A stretch of DNA of 64,000 nucleotides from Novosphingobium terrae (GCF_017163935.1 NZ_JABVZR010000001.1:2108001-2172000), one strand, 5' to 3'; positions 41,187 through 49,679 are shown, numbered from the stretch's first letter. The notes: a model not told the origin generated them from the sequence alone. Translations and numbers: made by a program.

Positions 41187-42869
41187 ATGCCCATGCTGAA
41201 AGACCCTTCGGTCAAGTATCGCCCCTTTCCGCAGATCAACATCCCCGACCGCACCTGGCCGTCGAAGGTGATCGACAAGGCCCCGCGCTGGCTCTCCACC
41301 GACCTGCGCGACGGCAATCAGAGCCTGATCGACCCGATGGGCGCGGAGAAGAAGAACCGCTTCTTCGACCTACTGGTGAAGGTTGGCCTGAAGGAAATCG
41401 AGGTCGGTTTCCCCAGCGCTGGCGCCACCGAATATGACTTCATCCGCTCGCTGGTGACCGAGAACCGCGTCCCCGAGGACGTGCTGATCCAGGTGCTGAC
41501 GCAGAGCCGCGAAGACCTGATCAAGACCAGCTTTGAGTCGCTGGAAGGCATGCCCGCCGCCATCGTCCACCTCTACAACGCCGTGTCGCCGCTGTGGCGT
41601 CAGGTGGTGTTCGGCATGGAGCGCCCGCAGATCCGCGAGATCGCCGAGAACGGCGCCAAGCTGCTGCGCGACAATGCCGCGCGCTTCCCGAACACCAAGT
41701 GGCATTTCGAATATTCGCCCGAGACCTTTTCGACGGCGGAACTCGATTTCAGCCTGGAGTGCTGCGAGGCGGTGATGCAGATCCTGCAGCCCACCCCTGA
41801 GCATCCCATCATCCTCAACCTGCCCGCCACGGTCGAATGCGCGACGCCCAATGTCTATGCCGACCAGATCGAGTATTTCTGCCGCAACCTGCCCAACCGC
41901 GATGCGGCGGTGATCTCGCTGCACACGCATAACGATCGCGGCACCGGCGTTGCTGCGGCGGAACTGGGCATCATGGCGGGCGCTGATCGCGTCGAGGGCT
42001 GCCTCTTCGGCAATGGCGAGCGCACTGGCAACTGCTGCCTCGTCACCGTGGGCATGAACCTCTATACGCAGGGCGTGGACCCGGAGCTGGACTTCTCGGA
42101 CATCGATGAAGTCATCCAGACGGTCGAGTACTGCAACCAGCTGCCCGTCCATCCGCGCCATCCCTATGGCGGCGATCTGGTGTTCACCGCCTTCTCGGGC
42201 AGCCATCAGGATGCCATCAAGAAGGGCTTCGCCGCGCAGGAAAAGCGCAATGACGAACTCTGGGCCGTGCCTTATCTGCCCATCGATCCCGCCGATCTGG
42301 GCCGCAGCTATGAGGCGGTGATCCGCGTCAATTCGCAGAGCGGCAAGGGCGGTTTCGCCTGGGTGATCGAGCAGGATCAGGGCCTCAAGCTGCCCAAACG
42401 CATGCAGGCCCATTTCAGCCGCCATGTGCAGGATCTGGCCGACGAGCTGGGCCGCGAACTGGTCGCCGCCGACATCTGGAACGTGTTCGAGGCAACCTAT
42501 CGCGTCAACGACCCGCAGCATTTCCAGCTGCTGGATTGGGATGAGACCAAAGGCCCCGATGGCGCGCGCATTTTCGCGGGCAAGATCGGCGTGAATGGTC
42601 AGGAACAGTCGGTGTCGGGCCGTGGCAATGGCCTGATCTCCTCGGTGGTGGCGACGCTGGCGGACAGCTTCGGCGTCAACCTCTCGGTGAAGGACTATTC
42701 CGAGCATGCGCTCTCCGCCGGTTCGGATGCGCGCGCTGCCGCCTATGTCGAATGCACCGGGCCGGAAGGCCAGACCATCTGGGGCGTGGGCGTCGACACC
42801 GACGTTGCCACCGCCAGCGTGCGCGCCGTGCTGAGCGCCGCAAACACGCTGGTCCTCTCGGGCAAGTGA
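41187..42869 (+). CDS. leuA: 2-isopropylmalate synthase
   Basis: A 560-residue first enzyme of leucine synthesis, condensing 2-oxoisovalerate with acetyl-CoA. The catalytic DRE-TIM barrel has STDLRDGNQSLIDPM near residue 45 and the metal-binding HTHNDRGTGVAAAELG. The C-terminal third is the LeuA dimer/allosteric domain (SVSGRGNGLISSVVATLADSFG), the site of leucine feedback. Length fits the long bacterial type with PFPQINIPDRTWPSK at the start. ATG 41187 is used; ATG 41193 is also possible. Confidence 0.97.
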   Translation: MPMLKDPSVKYRPFPQINIPDRTWPSKVIDKAPRWLSTDLRDGNQSLIDPMGAEKKNRFFDLLVKVGLKEIEVGFPSAGATEYDFIRSLVTENRVPEDVLIQVLTQSREDLIKTSFESLEGMPAAIVHLYNAVSPLWRQVVFGMERPQIREIAENGAKLLRDNAARFPNTKWHFEYSPETFSTAELDFSLECCEAVMQILQPTPEHPIILNLPATVECATPNVYADQIEYFCRNLPNRDAAVISLHTHNDRGTGVAAAELGIMAGADRVEGCLFGNGERTGNCCLVTVGMNLYTQGVDPELDFSDIDEVIQTVEYCNQLPVHPRHPYGGDLVFTAFSGSHQDAIKKGFAAQEKRNDELWAVPYLPIDPADLGRSYEAVIRVNSQSGKGGFAWVIEQDQGLKLPKRMQAHFSRHVQDLADELGRELVAADIWNVFEATYRVNDPQHFQLLDWDETKGPDGARIFAGKIGVNGQEQSVSGRGNGLISSVVATLADSFGVNLSVKDYSEHALSAGSDARAAAYVECTGPEGQTIWGVGVDTDVATASVRAVLSAANTLVLSGK

Positions 42870-42876
42870 CCGATTA

Positions 42877-42901
42877 GGGCCGGGGCCTTGCGCTCCGGCC
42901 C
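42877..42901. terminator. Hairpin after leuA
   Basis: GGGCCGG/CCGGCCC, a 7-bp perfect stem with an 11-base loop, lies eight bases after the leuA stop and 17 bases before the convergent gene's stop. It lacks a long T-run but is placed as a shared terminator. Confidence 0.5.
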
Positions 42902-42917
42902 CTTCAAGCCCGGATTT

Positions 42918-43688
42918 TCAGGCGCTGCGCCGGGCTGTCACCAGCCTTTGCCCCGCTGACCATGATACATTCCAGACGCGGCCATCCCTGCCTGTCATCC
43001 ACGCTGGCACATGGCCATCGCCATCCGCCAGCCTGCGAACCAGCGCTGAGGCAATCTCCTCCTGCGCCTCCCGACATTCATCGGCGGCCTCAACCCGCAG
43101 TTGATAAGGCGCGAAGAAGGACAGGCCGTGGCTGAGCAGCGTGCCGTCCTCTTCCCGCAGCAAGGCCACCAGACCCGGCGCAGGAAAAGGCCCTCCATCC
43201 AGCCAAGCCCTTATGGTCTGAACACAATGTGCCGGGCTCATCATCACGCCTGACGGTGCCCACATCATCGCCTGCAGGCCCGGTAGTGCCGCCAGCGCCA
43301 AAGCGACCTCCAGATGCGTGCGCAGCACCGGCGGCAGATGCGCACCGTCCTCCAGATGCCGCCCGGCCATAAGCGTTACAGCTTCCACCTGAGGCAAGTC
43401 ATCGCCCAGCCCGATGTTTTGGGTCACTGTCGGCAGAGGTGCAGCGGACGCCGGCGCCAGCCCGCCAAGATCGAAGGTCAGCCCCCGGCACACCAGTTCG
43501 AGGCGCCCGGGTATCGCCTCGTCGCGATACCCGGCCGACAGCATTTGCCCTGCTGAAAGCTCCGTGATCAGCCGGTCGACGTCCTCAATCGTCGGGCGCT
43601 GCCCTTCAGCAAACAGCAGCGCCACCCCACTTGGCACAGGTTCAAGCGCGGCCAGAGCGATACTGTCTTCTGCCTGATCGTCCATCAT
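42918..43688 (-). CDS. Hypothetical protein, possibly DUF4261-like
   Basis: A 256-residue soluble protein I cannot firmly name. The part around LQAMMWAPSGVMMSPAHCVQTI followed by GLVALLREEDGTLLSHGLSFFAPYQLRVE resembles the pattern of DUF4261 proteins (a wall of hydrophobic residues, a PSG/PAN turn, then a strand ending in GL). There is no signal peptide and no catalytic motif I can identify. It is convergent with leuA and divergent from recJ, with about 100 bases to recJ. ATG 43688 is used; ATG 43685 is equally possible. Confidence 0.6.
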   Translation of the reverse strand: MMDDQAEDSIALAALEPVPSGVALLFAEGQRPTIEDVDRLITELSAGQMLSAGYRDEAIPGRLELVCRGLTFDLGGLAPASAAPLPTVTQNIGLGDDLPQVEAVTLMAGRHLEDGAHLPPVLRTHLEVALALAALPGLQAMMWAPSGVMMSPAHCVQTIRAWLDGGPFPAPGLVALLREEDGTLLSHGLSFFAPYQLRVEAADECREAQEEIASALVRRLADGDGHVPAWMTGRDGRVWNVSWSAGQRLVTARRSA

Positions 43689-43789
43689 GCGGCGCCTCCT
43701 GCTGCTTTCTTGGCATATTCCCCCGCCTTTGCCAAAGCTCTCCCATCCCACCCCTTCCGCGACGCCCCGCGATGGTTTAACCGCCCGGC

Positions 43790-45604
43790 ATGACTGATCA
43801 GCACATCTCCAACGCCTCTTCCGCCCTTATCTCCGGCCGCATGTCGCTTGGCGGCAAGGCCTGGCACTGGCGCGGCGGCAATATGGACATGATGGAGCAT
43901 GACCACGGCTGGGATGGCCCGCTGGCCGACGATCTGGTCACCCAGCTGCTGCTGGCACGCGGCGTGGCGCGCGAGGATCTGAACCGCCAGCGCAACCCCA
44001 CCTTGCGCGAATTCCTGCCCGATCCTTCCGCGCTTCAGGATATGGATGTGGCGGCGCGCCGCATCGCTCAGGCCATCGTCAAGCGCGAGCCCGTGGCGGT
44101 CTATGGCGATTATGACGTCGATGGCGCCACCAGCGCCGCTTTGCTGATCCGCCTGATCCGCCTGTGCGGCCATGATGCCCGCCACTATATCCCGGACCGC
44201 CTGCTGGAAGGCTATGGCCCCACCGGAGAGGCTCTGGTGCGGCTGGGACAGGAAGGCGCCAAGCTGGTCGTCACCGTCGATTGCGGGGCCATGGCACATG
44301 ATGCTTTGGCCATGGCGGCGGATGCGGGGGTGGAGGTGATCGTGGTCGATCACCACAAATGCTCGCATGAGCTGCCGCGCACCGTGGCGATGGTGAACCC
44401 CAACCGCCTCGATGAAAGCGAGATCGGCGCGGCGCATGGCCATCTGGCGGCTGTCGGCGTGGCCTTCCTGCTGGCCATCGCGGTGCGGCGCGAGCTGGAG
44501 AAGGCGAAATATCCCGGCACGCCGGGCAATGCCGCGCTGCTCTCGCTGCTCGATCTGGTGGCATTGGGGACGGTGGCGGATGTCGCCGCATTGCATGGGC
44601 TGAACCGCGCCTTTGTGGCGCAGGGCTTGAAGGTGATGGCGCGGCGCGAGAACATCGGCATGGCCGCGCTGATCGACGCCAGCAAGCTGGGCCGCGCGCC
44701 CACGGCCTCGGATCTGGGCTTTGCGCTGGGGCCGCGCGTGAACGCCGGCGGGCGCGTGGGAGAGGCGACGCTGGGCGTGCGCCTGCTCACCACACATAAC
44801 CCCGAGGAAGCGCGTGAGATCGCCGGGCAGCTCTCCCTGCTCAACGAGGAGCGACGCGGCATCGAAATGGCCGTGCAGGAGGCCGCCGAAGCTCAGGTCG
44901 ACAAGCAGCACAACCGCAGCGTGCTGGTGCTGGCGGGCGCAGGCTGGCATCCGGGCGTGATCGGCATCGTGGCCGGGCGCATCAAGGAGAAGAGCGGCAA
45001 GCCCACGCTGGTGATCGCTCTGGAGGCCGATGAGGCCGGTTTCGGCAAGGGCTCAGGCCGATCGGTGCATGGCGTCGATCTTGGCGCGGCGATCATTGCG
45101 GCGCGTGCTCAGGGCCTGCTGGTGGCGGGTGGTGGCCATGCCATGGCAGCAGGCCTGACCATTGCGCCCGATAAGCTGGATGCTCTGGGCGAATGGCTCG
45201 ATGAAAGACTGGCGAGCGATGTGGCGCGAGCGCGCCTGCACCAGTCCCTGCTGGTCGATCTGGCGGTGGCGCCGCGCGGGCTGAACCCGGCGCTGGTGGA
45301 AACGCTGGAAAGCGCAGGCCCCTATGGCATGGGCTGGCCCGGGCCGCGCGTGGCCGTGGGGCCGGTGAAGGTGGTGAAGGCCGATGTGGTGGGCGCCGAC
45401 CATGTGCGGATGATCGTGCGCGGCAATGACGGCGCCAGCTTCAAGGCGATGGCCTTTCGCGCCGCCGATGGTGAGCTGGGACAGACCCTGCTCCACGGCA
45501 CGCAAGGGCGCAGCCTGTGGCTGGTGGGCCGCGCCAAGATCGATGACTGGGGCAGCCGCCCCGCCGCCGAACTGCATATCGAGGATGCCGCCCTGATCGA
45601 TTGA
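43790..45604 (+). CDS. recJ: Single-stranded-DNA-specific exonuclease RecJ
   Basis: A 604-residue 5'-3' exonuclease for recombination and repair. DHH-family motifs are in order: VYGDYDVDGATSAALL (motif I), VTVDCGAMAHDAL (II), VIVVDHHKCSHELP (III, DHH), GTVADVAAL (IV). The DHHA1 domain has VLAGAGWHPGVIGIVAGRIKEKSGKPT and AGGGHAMAAGLT, followed by the OB-like C-terminus. Length and order are normal. Confidence 0.96.
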   Translation: MTDQHISNASSALISGRMSLGGKAWHWRGGNMDMMEHDHGWDGPLADDLVTQLLLARGVAREDLNRQRNPTLREFLPDPSALQDMDVAARRIAQAIVKREPVAVYGDYDVDGATSAALLIRLIRLCGHDARHYIPDRLLEGYGPTGEALVRLGQEGAKLVVTVDCGAMAHDALAMAADAGVEVIVVDHHKCSHELPRTVAMVNPNRLDESEIGAAHGHLAAVGVAFLLAIAVRRELEKAKYPGTPGNAALLSLLDLVALGTVADVAALHGLNRAFVAQGLKVMARRENIGMAALIDASKLGRAPTASDLGFALGPRVNAGGRVGEATLGVRLLTTHNPEEAREIAGQLSLLNEERRGIEMAVQEAAEAQVDKQHNRSVLVLAGAGWHPGVIGIVAGRIKEKSGKPTLVIALEADEAGFGKGSGRSVHGVDLGAAIIAARAQGLLVAGGGHAMAAGLTIAPDKLDALGEWLDERLASDVARARLHQSLLVDLAVAPRGLNPALVETLESAGPYGMGWPGPRVAVGPVKVVKADVVGADHVRMIVRGNDGASFKAMAFRAADGELGQTLLHGTQGRSLWLVGRAKIDDWGSRPAAELHIEDAALID

Positions 45605-45772
45605 TCGGGCACAGCCTGACGCTGGCGGCGGGCGTACCGCCGCTAACCTTCTGATTTGCCCTGTGGAAAACTATCTCACAAAAACATGCAAAAAAGGGAT
45701 TGACCGAATCCCGCCTCACCCCTAGATGCGCGGCTCCCGACGACGCAACGCTTCACCGCCGAGCTTCAGAGT

Positions 45773-45847
45773 GGCCCCTTCGTCTAGCGGTTAGGACGCG
45801 GCCCTTTCACGGCTGAAACACGAGTTCGATTCTCGTAGGGGTCACCA
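45773..45847 (+). tRNA. tRNA-Glu (anticodon TTC)
   Basis: A 75-base cloverleaf with GGCCCCT/AGGGGTC acceptor, anticodon stem CGGCC/GGCTG and loop CTTTCAC (anticodon TTC), T arm ACGAG-TTCGATT-CTCGT, and encoded CCA. It is paired with the CTC isoacceptor 39 bases downstream. Confidence 0.96.
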
Positions 45848-45886
45848 TTTCTTCCTCACGGAAGATGGGACTGACATAATGGCTTC

Positions 45887-45961
45887 GGCCCCTTCGTCTA
45901 GCGGTCAGGACGCGGCCCTCTCACGGCTGAAACACGAGTTCGATTCTCGTAGGGGTCACCA
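45887..45961 (+). tRNA. tRNA-Glu (anticodon CTC)
   Basis: A 75-base cloverleaf nearly identical to the TTC gene upstream. It differs in the anticodon (loop CTCTCAC, anticodon CTC) and at one D-loop position (GCGGTCAGGA against GCGGTTAGGA). The pair looks like a tandem duplication followed by an anticodon change. Confidence 0.96.
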
Positions 45962-45968
45962 TTCTTTT

Positions 45969-45988
45969 CAATGACCTGATGGTCATTG
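45969..45988 (+). terminator. Hairpin after the tRNA-Glu pair
   Basis: A perfect 8-bp stem, CAATGACC/GGTCATTG, with TGAT loop starts eight bases after the second tRNA-Glu and is followed by TGTGATCTG. It is likely the end of the tRNA transcript. From here to 46250 no gene is visible. Confidence 0.6.
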
Positions 45989-46250
45989 TGTGATCTGCAT
46001 TGGATCACTTTACCGGAGAAATGCTCCGGTTTATCCACAGCTATATAGCGGCATGCAGGTATGGTGCGAAGGGCGCTTTCCCCTGCCATTGCTCTTCAGC
46101 CTTGTGGTATCTGCGAAAGCCTCCGAGCCATTCGCATGCCAACGGCTCGAATCGCGCTCACAAGACCTGCCCCCTCCGCGATCTAGCCGGCGATGCATGA
46201 TCCAGCTTGGCACCGGGCAGGCAAAAACCCGGCGCAGTCCAGACCACCTC

Positions 46251-46790
46251 CTACGATACCACGCGGATTTTCGTCGCCTTGGCCTCCACCAGAGCTTCCA
46301 GCAGCTCCCAGAAGGCCTCCGCCGCCGCCGTGCCCAGATCGACATGCAACCTTTGCGGCGCAACATAGACCGAGTGAATGCAGCCGGTCAGCTCCGCCTC
46401 CGGATCGTAATCGACTTCTTCGGGATCGAACCATTTCTCGAACCACTCAGCGATCGCCTCATCTATGGTGGGCACATCATGCTCGATGGTGACGGCATCC
46501 CAGCGCAGCCCCTGGATAACAAGGTCCGCCTCGCCCATCTGGCCCTCAATGGGATCGAAGACCAGCATACCGTCGGGCTCGAAGAAGATGCTTTCAGGCC
46601 CATCGTCATTGCGCAGGAAATCCACGACCGCCCATTTGCGATAGGCTGCGGTGCCTTCCGGCAGTTCGAATTTCACCTCGGGACTGCCTGCGTGGCTCAC
46701 CGCCCGCTGATGGAGGAGGAAGGCGCGGAACTGGGCCACGTAATGATCCCGGATTTCGATCACCAGATTTTCAACGGCTGCATCACTCAT
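46251..46790 (-). CDS. Hypothetical acidic protein
   Basis: A 179-residue soluble, strongly acidic protein that I do not recognise. It has clusters such as ITEAIAEWFEKWFDPEEVDYDPEAE-like acid stretches (here starting TIDEAIAEWFEKW) and ends in AFWELLEALVEAKATKIRVVS. There is no signal or membrane segment. The start is ATG 46790, chosen because upstream codons run into the TetR operator region. It is divergent from the TetR gene with 118 bases between starts, so it is a possible target of that regulator. Confidence 0.6.
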   Translation of the reverse strand: MSDAAVENLVIEIRDHYVAQFRAFLLHQRAVSHAGSPEVKFELPEGTAAYRKWAVVDFLRNDDGPESIFFEPDGMLVFDPIEGQMGEADLVIQGLRWDAVTIEHDVPTIDEAIAEWFEKWFDPEEVDYDPEAELTGCIHSVYVAPQRLHVDLGTAAAEAFWELLEALVEAKATKIRVVS

Positions 46791-46884
46791 GGGGCTGACT
46801 ATGGGAATGGATGCCGGCTTGTCGAGAGGCGATAGGACCTTTGGCGGGTGGCGATGCCGCCCAAGGTCCTCTTGTCGCCAAGCT

Positions 46885-46910
46885 ATAGTCGTACTAAGAA
46901 GTACGACTAT
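46885..46910 (+). promoter_or_regulatory. Perfect inverted repeat operator at the TetR start codon
   Basis: Arms ATAGTCGTACT (46885-46895) and AGTACGACTAT (46900-46910) are exact reverse complements, 11 bp each, around AAGA. The right arm runs into the ATG of the TetR gene. Size and symmetry suit a TetR dimer, so autorepression is likely. Confidence 0.8.
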
Positions 46911-47550
46911 GAAGACGGATAGCGAAGGCACGCCACTCGGCAAACGGGCGCTGGACAAGGCCAAGCGCCGCGAGACGATCCTTGAGATCGCCCAGCGCAG
47001 CTTTCTGGAACAGGGCTATGACCGGACCACCATGTCCGGCATCGCAGAGGCCATGGGCGGTTCCAAAGGCACGCTATGGAGCTATTTCGAGACCAAGGAG
47101 ATCCTGTTCGAAGCGATGATCGAACGGGCGGCAGCGCATTTTCGCGCCGATCTGCTGGCCACGCTCGATCCCGGAGGCCAGCCGGAAGTGGGCCTGCGCG
47201 ATTTCGCCGAAACCTTTATCCGCAAGATCACCAGCCCGGACAGCATCGCGCTGCAAAGGGTGGTGATCGGCGAATCCGCCCGTTTTCCGGAATTGGGGCC
47301 CATCTTCTACACAAGGGCGGCAGGGGTAACGCGCTCCTTGCTGGCCCGCTACATCGGCGCGCATATGGCCGCTGACGCCCTGCGCAAGGACGATCCCCTG
47401 AAGGCCGCGAACATGCTGGTCAGCCTGTGCAGCGGCGGCCAGTTCCAGCGCGTGCTATGGGGGACCGAGACCTGCAGCGAGGCGATGATTGCCGAGGAAG
47501 CAGCCACTGCCGTCGATTATTTCTTGCGCGTTTTCGGACGGGAAGACTGA
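46909..47550 (+). CDS. TetR/AcrR family transcriptional regulator
   Basis: A 213-residue regulator. The N-terminal helix-turn-helix is evident: RETILEIAQRSFLEQGYDRTTMSGIAEAMGGSKGTLWSYFETKEILFEAM. The C-terminal ligand domain has a TetR_C-type layout with FAETFIRKITSPDSIALQRVVIGESARFPELGPIFY, as in AefR/PsrA-like repressors. The ATG at 46909 overlaps an 11-bp-arm palindrome, predicted to be its own operator. The only adjacent divergent gene encodes an unknown acidic protein. Confidence 0.9.
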   Translation: MKTDSEGTPLGKRALDKAKRRETILEIAQRSFLEQGYDRTTMSGIAEAMGGSKGTLWSYFETKEILFEAMIERAAAHFRADLLATLDPGGQPEVGLRDFAETFIRKITSPDSIALQRVVIGESARFPELGPIFYTRAAGVTRSLLARYIGAHMAADALRKDDPLKAANMLVSLCSGGQFQRVLWGTETCSEAMIAEEAATAVDYFLRVFGRED

Positions 47551-47580
47551 AACGAAAGCTCCCCGCCATGAGTGGTGTGA

Positions 47581-48036
47581 TCAGTCCACGGCTTCGGCCT
47601 GTTGGGTATAAATGTCACGCTCTTTGCCGATGAGGATGTCGGCGAGGAACCAATAGGCCTCGCCCCATGCGGCCAGCACCTCATCGGTGGCCGCATCGCC
47701 CAACACATCGCGGATGGCGGGCAGCAGGGCATCGGCCACCAGCGGGTAGTGCTCGGCCTTTACGCCGGTTTCGACATGACGCTGGACCATGCGCGCCACC
47801 ACGGGCATCAAATTCTGAAGCTTGTCGACATTCTGCGCATAGCCAAGGATCGCGGCGGCCAGGCGGCGCGGTTGTTCGCCGGAGTCCTGAGCGGCCTGAT
47901 CGAAGAGCGCACGCACCTCATCATTCACGAAAAGCCGCTCATACATGCGGGTGGTGATCGCCACGCCATGCTGCTGCAACACCGGCGCGGTGGCCTTCAC
48001 GATGGCACTGGTTTGCGGGGAAAGCGGCGCGGCCAT
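47581..48036 (-). CDS. Single-domain globin (flavohaemoglobin globin domain type)
   Basis: A 151-residue globin closely following the globin part of Hmp: SPQTSAIVKATAPVLQQHGVAITTRMYERLF, LGYAQNVDKLQNL, the proximal histidine in VQRHVETGVKAEHYPLV, and LAAWGEAYWFLADILIGKERDIY. It stops where the FAD-reductase domain of Hmp would begin. Such proteins bind oxygen and detoxify nitric oxide with a separate reductase. The start is ATG 48036 with AAGGAG eight bases upstream. It is divergent from nsrR across two matching operator-like palindromes. Confidence 0.92.
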   Translation of the reverse strand: MAAPLSPQTSAIVKATAPVLQQHGVAITTRMYERLFVNDEVRALFDQAAQDSGEQPRRLAAAILGYAQNVDKLQNLMPVVARMVQRHVETGVKAEHYPLVADALLPAIRDVLGDAATDEVLAAWGEAYWFLADILIGKERDIYTQQAEAVD

Positions 48037-48053
48037 ATCGATCACTCCTTAAA

Positions 48054-48074
48054 ACATGCGAGTCGAATGCATGT
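48054..48074. promoter_or_regulatory. NsrR-like operator, site 1
   Basis: ACATGC, nine bases, GCATGT. The 17-bp core fits ATGC-N9-GCAT, close to the known NsrR consensus with ATGCAT half-sites. It lies 18 bases upstream of the globin start. Confidence 0.65.
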
Positions 48075-48091
48075 ATACTCCGCGAGGAGAA

Positions 48092-48112
48092 ACATGCAAT
48101 ATGGATGCATGA
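48092..48112. promoter_or_regulatory. NsrR-like operator, site 2
   Basis: ACATGC, nine bases, GCATGA, the same spacing as site 1, 38 bases away centre to centre and 18 bases before the nsrR ATG. Two equal sites in one divergent promoter region suggest joint control of both genes. Confidence 0.65.
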
Positions 48113-48130
48113 TTAAAGGTCACTGCTGAG

Positions 48131-48580
48131 ATGCGCCTTACCGCCCATACCGATTATGCCCTGCGCATCCTGCTGCATGCGGCGCTGGTCGCGCGTGAGG
48201 GCGATGGGCTGCTGGGGATCGGCAAGGTCGCGCAGGAGCATGATATTTCGCGCAACAATGCGATGAAGGTGGTGAATGAGCTGGCCAGCGCCGGTCTGCT
48301 GGAAACGGTGCGCGGGCGCAGCGGCGGCTTTCGTCTGGCCCGGCCCGCCGAGGAGATCACGCTGGGCGCGGTGGTGCGGCTGACCGAACCCTGCCTCAAC
48401 CTGGCCGATTGCGAGCATTGCATTCTGCGCGGCAATTGCAGGCTGACCGGCATGCTCAACCGGGCGATGCTGGCCTTTCTGGCGGAGCTGGATGGCCAGA
48501 CGCTTGCCATGGCCGCCGAGGGATCGCGCCTGCCGTCGCGGGCACGCTCTCCAGAGCCTGCCCGCGCGGATTTGATTTAA
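48131..48580 (+). CDS. nsrR: Rrf2 family regulator, NsrR type
   Basis: A 149-residue iron-sulfur repressor responding to nitric oxide. The helix-turn-helix region is RLTAHTDYALRILLHAA through ISRNNAMKVVNELASAGLLETVRGRSGGFRLA, and the cluster cysteines are in DCEHCILRGNC with a further cysteine at EPC. The spacing follows NsrR rather than IscR. It is divergent from a globin gene, a usual NsrR target. Its TAA and that of the convergent azoR overlap (TTAA at 48577-48580). Confidence 0.88.
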   Translation: MRLTAHTDYALRILLHAALVAREGDGLLGIGKVAQEHDISRNNAMKVVNELASAGLLETVRGRSGGFRLARPAEEITLGAVVRLTEPCLNLADCEHCILRGNCRLTGMLNRAMLAFLAELDGQTLAMAAEGSRLPSRARSPEPARADLI

Positions 48581-49155
48581 GCGCTGGCGTCAGCGGCTTC
48601 GAGGCGGCTGACCTTTTCAAGCGCGCCCTCGATGGAAGCCTTGCGGGCCTCCTCGCCGCGCCCCAGCCCTTCGGCGATGATGACCTCAAGGTCCGTCACG
48701 CCGATAAAGCCGAAGATCGAGCGCAGCAGCGTCTCGGCATGCTCATAGGCCTTGTAGGGCGAATCCTCGCCATAAACATTGCCGCGCGCCAGAGCGATGA
48801 TCACCCGCTTGCCACCGGCCAACCCCTTGGGGCCGTTCTCGCCATAGGAGAAAGTCTTGCCACGCACGGCGATGCGGTCGATCCAGGCCTTGAGCTGGCT
48901 GGGGATGGTGAAATTGTAGAAGCCCGCGCCGATCACCACGATATCGGCATCGAGGAACTGTTGAACATCCTCGCCGTTTTCCAGCGCGAGGAAGGTCTCC
49001 ATGGTGAGGTGAGACAGCGGCTCGGCGGCCAGATCGCGATGGGTGATCTCAAGGCCCGGGTGCGTATCGCTCAGGCGCTCGACAATGGCGGCGGTGATGG
49101 TGCGGCTGGCCGAGTTGTCGCCGGTGATGCTGGAATCGAGATGCAGAAGCTTCAT
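48577..49155 (-). CDS. azoR: FMN-dependent NADH-azoreductase
   Basis: A 192-residue flavodoxin-fold quinone/azo reductase. It starts KLLHLDSSITGDNSASRTITAAIV, has IVVIGAGFYNFTIPSQLKAWIDRIAVRGKTFSYGENGP (the FMN-binding loop of AzoR), and a GFIGVTDLEVIIAEG motif. It reduces quinones and azo dyes with NADH and protects against thiol-reactive electrophiles. It is divergent from an HxlR regulator. Confidence 0.94.
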   Translation of the reverse strand: MKLLHLDSSITGDNSASRTITAAIVERLSDTHPGLEITHRDLAAEPLSHLTMETFLALENGEDVQQFLDADIVVIGAGFYNFTIPSQLKAWIDRIAVRGKTFSYGENGPKGLAGGKRVIIALARGNVYGEDSPYKAYEHAETLLRSIFGFIGVTDLEVIIAEGLGRGEEARKASIEGALEKVSRLEAADASA

Positions 49156-49176
49156 GGGGGGTCTCCGGTCTGGATT

Positions 49177-49244
49177 TGTGACCAGGACCAGCTATGTGAC
49201 CGGAAGCGCTCTGCCAAGAACGCATATTTTTAGGACCAGGTCAT
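49177..49244. promoter_or_regulatory. Repeated sites between azoR and the HxlR gene
   Basis: GTGACCAGGACC (49179-49190) and, inverted, ATGACCTGGTCC (minus strand of 49233-49244) match at 10 of 12 positions. A further GTGACC lies at 49196-49201. The right copy abuts the HxlR start. These are candidate binding sites for the HxlR dimer. Confidence 0.5.
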
Positions 49245-49679
49245 ATGGATATGCCTACCCCCCTACCCGCAACCCTGCCCGATCATCCGGGCATCAGCGC
49301 CGAGTGCCGCAAAATGAACGGCGTGCTGACCATCGTGGGCGACAAATGGACGGTGATGATCGTGATGGTGCTGATCGAGCGCCCGCGCCGCTTCAACGAG
49401 ATGAAGCGCACGATCGGCGGCATCTCGCAACAGATGCTGACGCGCACCCTGAAAGCGCTGGAACGCGACGGCATGGTCAGCCGCACGGTCTATCCCACCG
49501 TGCCGCCTCAGGTGGAATATGCGCTGACGGAGCTGGGCCAATCACTTTCCGTACCGCTGCGCCAGCTGGGCGGCTGGGCACGCGAGCATCTGGAGCAAAT
49601 CGAGGGCAACCGCATCCGCTATGATATCGCCAAAGGCGCCGAGGGGCCCGGCGCCTTCACGAACCCTCAGTCCGCGTAG
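49245..49679 (+). CDS. HxlR family transcriptional regulator
   Basis: A 144-residue winged-helix regulator. The core is GVLTIVGDKWTVMIVMVLIERPRRFNEMKRTIGGISQQMLTRTLKALERDGMVSRTVYPTVPPQVEYALTELG, the standard HxlR domain. A single cysteine at residue 21 just before the domain (SAECRKMNG) matches the redox-sensing cysteine of YodB/QorR-type proteins, and its divergent neighbour is an azoreductase, so a quinone or electrophile sensor is likely. Its 3' end overlaps the convergent purT by 13 bases. Confidence 0.9.
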   Translation: MDMPTPLPATLPDHPGISAECRKMNGVLTIVGDKWTVMIVMVLIERPRRFNEMKRTIGGISQQMLTRTLKALERDGMVSRTVYPTVPPQVEYALTELGQSLSVPLRQLGGWAREHLEQIEGNRIRYDIAKGAEGPGAFTNPQSA

